Of a DNA stretch of 64,000 nucleotides, positions 57,557-64,000 are shown piece after piece. Where the stretch lies: contig DF239739.1 in assembly GCA_000507305.1 (NCBI GenBank), forward strand, positions 62,001 through 126,000. Direction: 5' to 3'. Every line of letters starts with the position of its first letter. Within the stretch, counting starts at the first letter, position 1. The position numbers and the translations under genes are program-made. Below the pieces are notes generated by a model that was not told where the DNA came from, ran no database searches, and was given only the letters and a program-made list of their open reading frames with translations. Source of the DNA: Breviolum minutum Mf 1.05b.01. Lineage: Eukaryota > Sar > Dinophyceae > Suessiales > Symbiodiniaceae.

Positions 57557-58470
57557 CTGGTTGTGTAAGCTCAGTCATACTTCGCATGGTGTCCTGAAAA
57601 TTTGCCCGTGCCAAATCCAAGGAAAGAGCCTGCTTTTGCCCAGGGAAGGACTGTTATATAACAGAAAATCCCCCGAAAAAACTGGAAAACCAGTGTTTAA
57701 TCATCGCCTTGAAATGGGGAAGATCCGGGATCTGTTGGTTTCCCTGGGATCTGTCTATTAGCATTTCGGAAGGCCGCGAGGATGCACCAGGATGATGAAA
57801 AACATTGTTTCGTTTATCAAACCTTTGGCTCCAAAAAATGTCGGGAGTGAAGAATATCTGCAGATATGTAAATTCTCACTTTGACGGATACACCCAGGTG
57901 ATCACCTGAAACCCTGGGATCAATGTGAAACTTCTGGGTTGGAAGGCTCGCGCACTATTCCTTAGCTCCCAACTCTCATCTTTGGACATGTTCTTTTAAA
58001 TCTCATTGAAATCTGTTTGGCGTCAAATTGAATGGTGATCAAAAAAAACATCTTCAAACAATTTCAAACGACACCACTTCCAATCCATTTGACAAAGGTG
58101 AATTTTTATATACTACGTGAAACATCCTGTCCAAAACTCATTCACAACGCACCAACCCTCAGAAGAGCCTCAAAATACTACCTGTACTTATTGTACTAGG
58201 GGTGGTGAATGTTGGTGATGTCACCATGACCATGCGCATTCTACTTGCAAAGACTTGCAACATATTAGCATCCTCCTTCACCTCACACACTCCCACGTGG
58301 TCGTGATGCGTTGTTTTTCTCCAAGAGACTTCCATCTCTTTCTCGATAGCCACCAGACGCGGGTAAAGCCTCAACTCATCTGGGGTTTGATCTGCGGAGA
58401 TGATCTGACAGGGATTTTTCATTTTGACTTTAAAGGAGACCGGTTCGATAGGGAAGAGGTGGAGGGAGGG

Positions 58471-58526
<56 letters not shown>

Positions 58527-58832
58527 GACAAAAGTCAGGGGGTTGTTCTTGTTGTTGTTGTTGTTGAATCAATGCCCTGAAGCATCAGGTGATTCTTGAA
58601 AATAATTTTCAAACAATGTCTTATATTTGCTCAAGCTAAGCATGCCAAGAGAGAATCCGGGCAACAAAAAATCTGGGTGAGGTTGTGATATGTTTCGTTG
58701 ATAGTTTTGCTCGAGGTATATTGGATACCAACACACCCTGCGTACCTTCAAATGTCTTTCCAATTGAAGCACCCATGGATACACAAACCAACACGAAGGA
58801 GCCCATGGACAAGCAATCTTCCAGTCCAAAAA
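57557..58832 (-). CDS. Three phase-joined exons of an unidentified gene
   Basis: 58746-58832 (29 codons, FLDWKIACPWAPSCWFVYPW, Trp-rich), 58282-58404 (41 codons, IISADQTPDELRLYPRLVAI) and 57557-57632 (QALSLDLARANFQDTMRSMT). Phase 0 joins all three. A (GTT)n tract at 58471-58567 sits in the first intron. An exon at 56.9-57.0 kb (SYPVLIGLTIRFCEAVAK) probably follows. Family not recognised. Confidence 0.6.
58471..58567. repeat. (GTT)n tract
   Basis: GTT repeats, interrupted once at about 58528-58545, inside the intron upstream of exon 58282-58404. On the minus strand it reads as poly-Gln, but splice phases place it outside the exons. Confidence 0.85.
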
Positions 58833-59106
58833 CTGGAAAATACAGAGTCTGTTGTGCTGAGTTACGCCTTTGTAGGGACACAAAGCCGCTGGACATATTT
58901 TCTTTTGGATCTCTACTAACAGTCACCACCAGGATTACATTTCAGTACTCGGGAGCATCCTAGGACATGTTGTGAGATCTTGCAGTGATTCTATTTGTTC
59001 AATGGTGTACGCTTCCTATTTAATAAAGTCGTCACCTAGTATGATTATGTAGCTACATGTTTGCATCGTGACCCTGCCCTGCCCATCACAATATTGAAGT
59101 GAGTCT

Positions 59107-59233
59107 TGAACAAGAACAAGAACAAGAACAAGAACAAGAACAAGAACAAGAACAACAAGAAGAACAAGAAGAACAAGAAGAACAAGAAGAACAAGAAGAA
59201 CAAGAAGAAGAACAACAACAACAACAACAACAA
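59107..59233. repeat. (AACAAG)n / (AAGAAC)n hexanucleotide tract
   Basis: About 127 bases of AACAAG units grading into AAGAACAAG and then (CAA)n. The only hexamer-type array in the window. Confidence 0.85.
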
Positions 59234-59282
59234 CCCTCTCCCCCACACAATCCAGATTCAAACACTTTCCAATCAGTGGCAC

Positions 59283-59408
59283 CTTGATAAGGCTTGAAAG
59301 CTATGCACGTTTTGTAACGCCAGCCATGATTCAGAGATTTCACGACCTCCACATGAATTTTCACAGGGGTGAAACGGTGGAAATGACCCGGCGCCAAATT
59401 TTGGTTGG
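59283..59408 (-). CDS. Exon of an unidentified gene
   Basis: 126 bases, reading NQNLAPGHFHRFTPVKIHVE then VVKSLNHGWRYKTCIAF. Acceptor AATTCAG, donor GTGCCA. Phase 1 to phase 1. Unrecognised. Confidence 0.6.
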
Positions 59409-59600
59409 CTGAATTTTAGGGGATCTTTTCTTTAAGCAATGTAAATATAATGTTGATCCAAACTTATAGTGTCTATAGCTGATAGTCTATAACTATCAGA
59501 ATCACTATCTAACTCCTGCTGGAGGAAGTGGATTTCAACATGGAAGGATGGTGTGGCAGGTGAACCCTCCGGATGGTTGAACAGTTTGAAATGATATGAA

Positions 59601-59690
59601 TACCCTCCCTGAAACTAACATGGCACCTGGAAAAGGAGATTCCTATTGGAAACCATCATTTTGGGTGCTATGTTAGTTTCAGGGAGGGTA
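59601..59690. mobile_element. Family B palindromic element (best copy)
   Basis: About 90 bases, nearly a perfect hairpin: TACCCTCCCTGAAACTAACATG at the left, the reverse complement at the right (TATGTTAGTTTCAGGGAGGGTA). Other copies, approximately: 1419-1521, 7424-7519, 38046-38156, 42441-42551, 46937-47060, 47300-47406, 49241-49360, 55666-55780, 60931-61034 and 63767-63862; partial copies near 13.9, 43.1, 43.9 and 49.8 kb. Often carries GAACCTGAAAATGATGG inside. No ORF. Confidence 0.85.
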
Positions 59691-60137
59691 GATCAAGACA
59701 CAATTTCAAGCACCCGTACAACGTGAAATGTTGACACAAAAATCAGCAACATCCGGGGGGGAAGGGTCGGGCATGACTTCCTGCACATGATGGGATTGAA
59801 TGCATGATCTTTCAGCTTTCAGCAGCTTGTCGCAAGATGTTTTTTCCAGTGGTTTTTTGTTTACAATGGAAAATATCTGGATCTGGATCTTTCTGGTTTT
59901 TTCACATCCAGCCCCCCCCCAAACAAAACATGTAAAACCTTCCCCAGGATTTTGACCACCAAAAAAATTACAACTCGAATCAAACAAAGCAACTCACTGA
60001 CATGGAATCTCCCACCTCTTTCCTTCTAGGTGGTGGTTTTTTCCCACCCATCTGAAAAATATGCAACCGTCAAATTGGGTTCATCTTCCCCAATTTTCGG
60101 GGTGAATAATGCAAAATATTTGAGTTGCCACCAGCAC

Positions 60138-60271
60138 CCAGGTTTTCTTTTCTGCAAAAATACATGGGGTGCCAAGGTGCTATAATCCATGTGTTGATCA
60201 AAGCTCTTCGACCGTTGCAGTGCCAAAATGTGTAAACCATCCTTAGGAAAGAGAACATCACCTTTGCCAAC
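60138..60271 (-). CDS. Exon ending at a family A element splice site
   Basis: 44 codons plus 2 nt, reading VGKGDVLFPKDGLHILALQR then FLQKRKP. The donor GTGCTGGTGG is the end of the inverted-repeat element 60026-60140. Clearly coding-like; family not recognised. Confidence 0.68.
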
Positions 60272-61029
60272 CTCTCCCGTTAGCTTTTCCTCAAAGATTT
60301 GAATGGATCAATACATGGCTCCCCCCCAAAACCCAAAAAACAACAGCTAATTGCTAATTACATGCATTGAAAAAAAGCAGCTCCCAACAACAAAGCCTTG
60401 CAGCTTGGTTGAAACACTGTTGGAATCATATTCTCGTCATATTCACATCGGTTCAAAAATTGCTTTGTTTTCTGAACTGCGTTGGAAAATCAATCTCAAT
60501 CATATAATTGAACTCTTTTTTGGTGGCTTCAGAGACTATACAGCAAAAATACCCGGACCAAAGCCAACTCCAATTTATATGGACATCGTGACATCGTTTT
60601 TCAGTGCAGTGTTGCAGGAGTCGTTGAAGTTGTGAGGATGTTTCTCCTTTGTCTTTTTTGTTTGTTGTTCTCTTCCCAATGTCACAAGAAGATGTTTTTT
60701 TCGGGAAAATATATGGAAAGTAGGCCTTTAACAAGTAAGAAGTATTAAAAGTTGATATCAACTACAGTGACCATCTTTCTTGGGGCAAAATCCGAGATGT
60801 TCAGGTCCTAGTTGTGAAACAAACCATCCCAAGTTCTGTAAATTCTTGTCTTTTTTCAAATGCTCATGACAACGGTAAAAAACCGTATTGCCATAAACAC
60901 TCACCCGATATTTCCGTACTTTTCAAGAATTACACCCCTGGAAGGTTACCATAGAACCTGAAAATGCTACAAAATGATTTTCCTTTTCCAGGCCCCTATT
61001 TTGACATGAACCAGCCTTTCATCTTCCAG

Positions 61030-61132
61030 GGTGTTTTTTTCCATCATCTTCCGAGCAGCAAAGGTCTTGGTTTCCGCGAACTTCTTGGGCAGTTTGCTGG
61101 TGATCATCCGCGCCTGTTCTTCAAAGTTGGCC
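61030..61132 (-). CDS. Exon running into a family B element
   Basis: Acceptor TGTCTCAG, then ANFEEQARMITSKLPKKFAE and FAARKMMEKN. The reading frame continues into the end of a family B element (60931-61034; TLEDERL), where a GT donor is available, so part of the element may be exonised. 3' edge uncertain. Confidence 0.58.
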
Positions 61133-61262
61133 CTGAGACACAAGCTGAGCACGGACCTTATTTCACCCCTGGTGTTTTGTCCACTAAAAAAAGTGATGTT
61201 TTTCACCGTGGTGTTTTGCCAGGCATCAAATCTGTGGGTTGAAAATTGGAGTTGTATCTATA

Positions 61263-61315
61263 ATTTATAAATATATATATATATATATCTGTTCTGTAAA
61301 TATATATATATATAT
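61263..61315. repeat. (TA)n tracts
   Basis: Two ATAT runs with a short spacer. Comparable TA runs occur near 985-1005, 5375-5395, 13338-13352, 25683-25702, 29577-29592, 31780-31795, 54268-54283 and 55344-55373, all in non-exonic DNA. Confidence 0.8.
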
Positions 61316-61530
61316 ACCATGTTTATCCCTGTTTTGGGTTGGTGTGGGATGTTGATTTTAATGGTGAACGTTTGAAGCAACCCCACTAACCAAGCACTCA
61401 CCAATGAAAAAAAAACAAATCAACCCAATCTAATCTAGTTGGTGGTTTCAACCCAGTTGAAAAATATTGGTCAAAATGGGAATCATCCCCAAGTAGGGGT
61501 GAAAATAAAAAATATTTGAGTTGCCACCAC

Positions 61531-61675
61531 CTAGTAATAAGCAAAATCCACCATTCATAACATCTATCCACACTGATCCCCAATCCCAATCCATATCGAT
61601 CAATCTTTCAAAAAAACGACCTCGATTCTTCTGCTTCCCCAAAGGCCGTCCTGGCAACAAAAGAGACAGATCCAC
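61531..61675 (-). CDS. Exon candidate ending at a family A element splice site
   Basis: 48 codons plus 1 nt, reading VDLSLLLPGRPLGKQKNRGR then ERLIDMDWDWGSVWID. The donor GTGGTGGCAAC is the end of element 61435-61535. It could instead end at an internal GTCGTT near 61619. A second open stretch upstream (about 61.80-61.87 kb, EDDQLQWLELVYDKNE) is probably another exon. Confidence 0.55.
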
Positions 61676-62530
61676 CTGTTGGAAGTTGGAAGCACCCTTT
61701 TGGCTTAAGGATTTTAGTGGATATCTCAAATATACTACACATATTACTGATATACTGATATACTGATGTTCAATGATTTCATGAATAATCAACTTATACA
61801 TAACATGCCGCATGGTAGACTCGTTTTTATCATACACGAGTTCGAGCCATTGAAGCTGATCATCTTCCTGGGGTGAAGGTGAACCCCTTGAAACATGGCA
61901 TTTCTCCCGCGGGAGAAACTGCTCAAAGGTGACGTTTTTAGTCCTTAGACAATGTGACAAATAGGGAAGTGTAGGATATTGTTGCAGGGATGATTAATCT
62001 ATTCAACTTACATCGTCCAAAAAATTAGCAGGTGTTTTTCATGTTTTCCGATGACAACCACGTAAGGGTCCTACTACATACGCCCACAGGGCCGTCATGA
62101 TTTACCTAGATTACACTTCCTTCAATCCAAATGGGAGGATATCTCCAAGACTAATCTTGTTTCGCTCTATCCACAACGAATACCAGGACCATCAGTTCCA
62201 CTGAACCAAATCACCATGGAAGCGTCCTTGTAAACAAACAGCGAGCTTTGGCTGGAAAATACACCAGGATGAAATTGATGATGATTCATGCAATTTAATT
62301 TTTGCGGAGAAAACAAGTGGAGATATTATAATAGTTGATTATTCAGGTAAGGTAAGCAAAAAAAAAACCTTACAGGATTTCATGGGCCTTTTCCCACCCC
62401 TTTGCCACGAAACTATCACCCTATCACCCCTTCCGTTCCACCCCAACCCAACTCCCCCCAAACTTCGATATCTTGGGGCCTCAACAGCTGATGACAAATG
62501 TTTTTTTCCTTCTTCTCTTCATGGGTGTAG

Positions 62531-62714
62531 CGTTTGATGGCCTGAAACTCAGCTGCTTGGTAGTGGGTTGGTCCCCGAAAATCGACCCTAAGACCCAAGG
62601 ATTCGTCTTAAGGATTGTCAAAAATTTCAGCCCCAACAAAAAAGGTCCGGTCTGTTTTTTTGGTGGATTCTCCGGAGCACAAAACTTCAAATCATTTCTG
62701 GAGGATTCCGTCAG
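62531..62714 (+). CDS. Possible plus-strand exon (FDGLKLSCLVVGW...)
   Basis: 184 bases with an AG acceptor (GGGTGTAG) and a consensus donor GTAAGTG; 60 open codons starting FDGLKLSCLVVGWSPKIDPK and ending SFLEDSV. It would be one of the very few plus-strand exons in the window. The opposite strand is also open with splice-like borders (VDFRGPTHYQAAEFQAIKRY), so strand is undecided. A short plus-strand candidate at about 63.36-63.44 kb (SNLNGSASLALFDREAIDEF) could follow. Confidence 0.42.
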
Positions 62715-62999
62715 GTAAGTGAAGATGATTTGATTTCAGGGGGGGGATGAAGAAGTGATGCCCATCTAGAATGAAAAGTCTGAGCTTCAGGGTCCAGGGT
62801 ACGTTTTTTTGCGGCTACGACTCAACCAACCAAAAAGAATCAGAACGAAACATCGGGAGAAGATGTTTAAAGGTGTCAAACAAACCTAGGGACCTAGTTG
62901 GTGGTTGAACCAACCCCTTTGAAAAAGATTCGTCAACATGGGTTCATCTTCCCCAAATCAGGGTGAACGTAAAGAATATCTGAGTTGCCACCACCCAGA

Positions 63000-64000
63000 A
63001 ACATATAATAGATAATAAAGATCATAAAATCCATATAAGTGGGATTCCTCTGATCCTAAACCATCATCTATGGGATGCTTTAGTTGTGTGATGTTGCATC
63101 CCAACTCACTCTGGATGACAAAAATTATTCTGTCAACTGGCTCGAAGCGCAAGAGTCGCCGGTGAATTTAGTAAGGTTCTTCAATGCCGCCTCTAAAAAA
63201 ATCTAGAAATATGTAAGCATCCTCATGTCCAAATCTTTCCATGGATATGAAAACAAAAATCACTGATTTTGCCCTCCAAAAACGCTGCCATGTTCAACTC
63301 AAAAGGTAAAAGAAAAAGGTGAGAAAAAAACATGAATGAAACCTGCGGAGAGACCGTCTCCACATCTGAGCAATCTGAACGGATCTGCTTCCTTGGCCCT
63401 ATTTGATCGGGAAGCAATTGACGAATTCATGGCCGCAAGGTTTTTTGGGGGCATTTTTTGGTGTCGGATTTTTCAATCCTTAACGCTAGACTTGGGGTTT
63501 TTTCCGTGGCAAATTGGAAGTTTCTGAAGTTTACTCGTTTGGGACAAGAAACGCAACCAACTGGAATGTTGACTACACCCAATGTATGGAAACATCAAAA
63601 CCACGACAAAAAAAAAACATGAAAAAAAAACGATATGCATAACCTCAGACCAGTTGCTTGGATTATCATTAAGCTTTGCAATTTTTTGCTAAGAAATGGG
63701 CGGAGTTTAAGTCGAATCTGGCTCCAAAGATACCCCTTGGTGGTTAGCATAAGATCGCAGGTACGCTCCCTACACCTAACATGTTTCCGCCTGAAAAATG
63801 GTGCTTGCAAGATGAGTTTCCTTTTGGGGCAACAGGCCTATTTTCAAGGTGCTATGTTCTGATAGTTTTAAGATCTTTCGGGGAAGGTATATTTATAGAA
63901 ACACGTACTCAGGCAAAGGACCCAAAAAAAAAGTTCAACCTTTAATCTTCCTACTAAATATCTGGCCAAATTATAATATTTCACCAACCTAGGTTTCCAT
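63000..64000. other. Right edge, little recognised
   Basis: Holds one short plus-strand exon candidate (63.36-63.44 kb) and a family B copy at about 63767-63862. The rest is unassigned. Confidence 0.45.

Noticed and set aside
57414-57761. A 115-codon plus-strand ORF
   Set aside because: The minus strand carries a phase-joined exon (57557-57632) here and the plus frame looks like its shadow.
58159-58572. A single 137-codon ORF with a poly-Gln start
   Set aside because: Only the inner part (58282-58404) has splice borders and phase with neighbours; the Gln run is the GTT repeat in the intron.
61448-61960. One continuous 170-codon minus-strand ORF
   Set aside because: It includes element sequence at one end and an intron-like AT-rich middle; more likely two exons with an in-frame intron.

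Overview
Eukaryotic nuclear DNA, most likely from a dinoflagellate (Suessiales/Symbiodiniaceae-like). Four things point there: (i) short exons (about 30-260 bp) separated by long introns, almost all on the minus strand, as in unidirectional dinoflagellate gene arrays; (ii) relaxed 5' splice sites (GT, plus several GC and GA candidates); (iii) TKL-type kinases and PDZ-like repeats in styles common in dinoflagellates; (iv) many short inverted-repeat elements and trinucleotide tracts. There is no sign of bacterial or organellar genes, and I saw no tRNA, rRNA or CRISPR array. Exons below were found by reading both strands for open frames bounded by plausible splice sites, then testing whether reading phases join. 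No alignment or search was run. || Layout (minus strand, so transcription runs from high to low coordinates). 64-45 kb: about 20 exon candidates of one or more unidentified genes; plausible stop codons lie at 56164 and 44944. 44.1-0.66 kb: a very long gene for a TKL-like protein kinase. Its upstream exons give an unknown N-terminal region, then the kinase N-lobe (38.8-39.0 kb), hinge (36.4 kb), helix E (35.6 kb) and catalytic loop (33.96-34.0 kb). The DFG, APE, DVYSFG and C-terminal kinase exons lie at 8.86, 7.97, 6.30 and 5.0 kb, followed by a charged, coiled-coil-like tail down to 0.66 kb. || The implied 25-kb intron between catalytic loop and DFG exons (about 8865-33961) holds a same-strand ubiquitin-specific protease (USP) gene, from about 33.1 kb to its stop at 9894. 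That gene has a phase-consistent Cys box, QQDAHE box, zinc-ribbon cysteines, LKRF box, His box and Asp box. PDZ-like repeats are spliced into the middle of the USP catalytic core. Inside one USP-region interval lies a third gene: an intronless 493-codon ankyrin-repeat/TKL kinase ORF (17143-18624). The region is therefore a three-level nest (kinase > USP > ankyrin kinase), unless the assembly is wrong. || Introns and spacers are full of short inverted-repeat elements (families A-F here). Family A ends in GTGGTGGTTTC and in at least three places directly supplies the 5' splice site of an exon, so it behaves like an introner. A 50-N gap at 20735-20784 sits in a duplicated (CAA)n(CAG)n tract.
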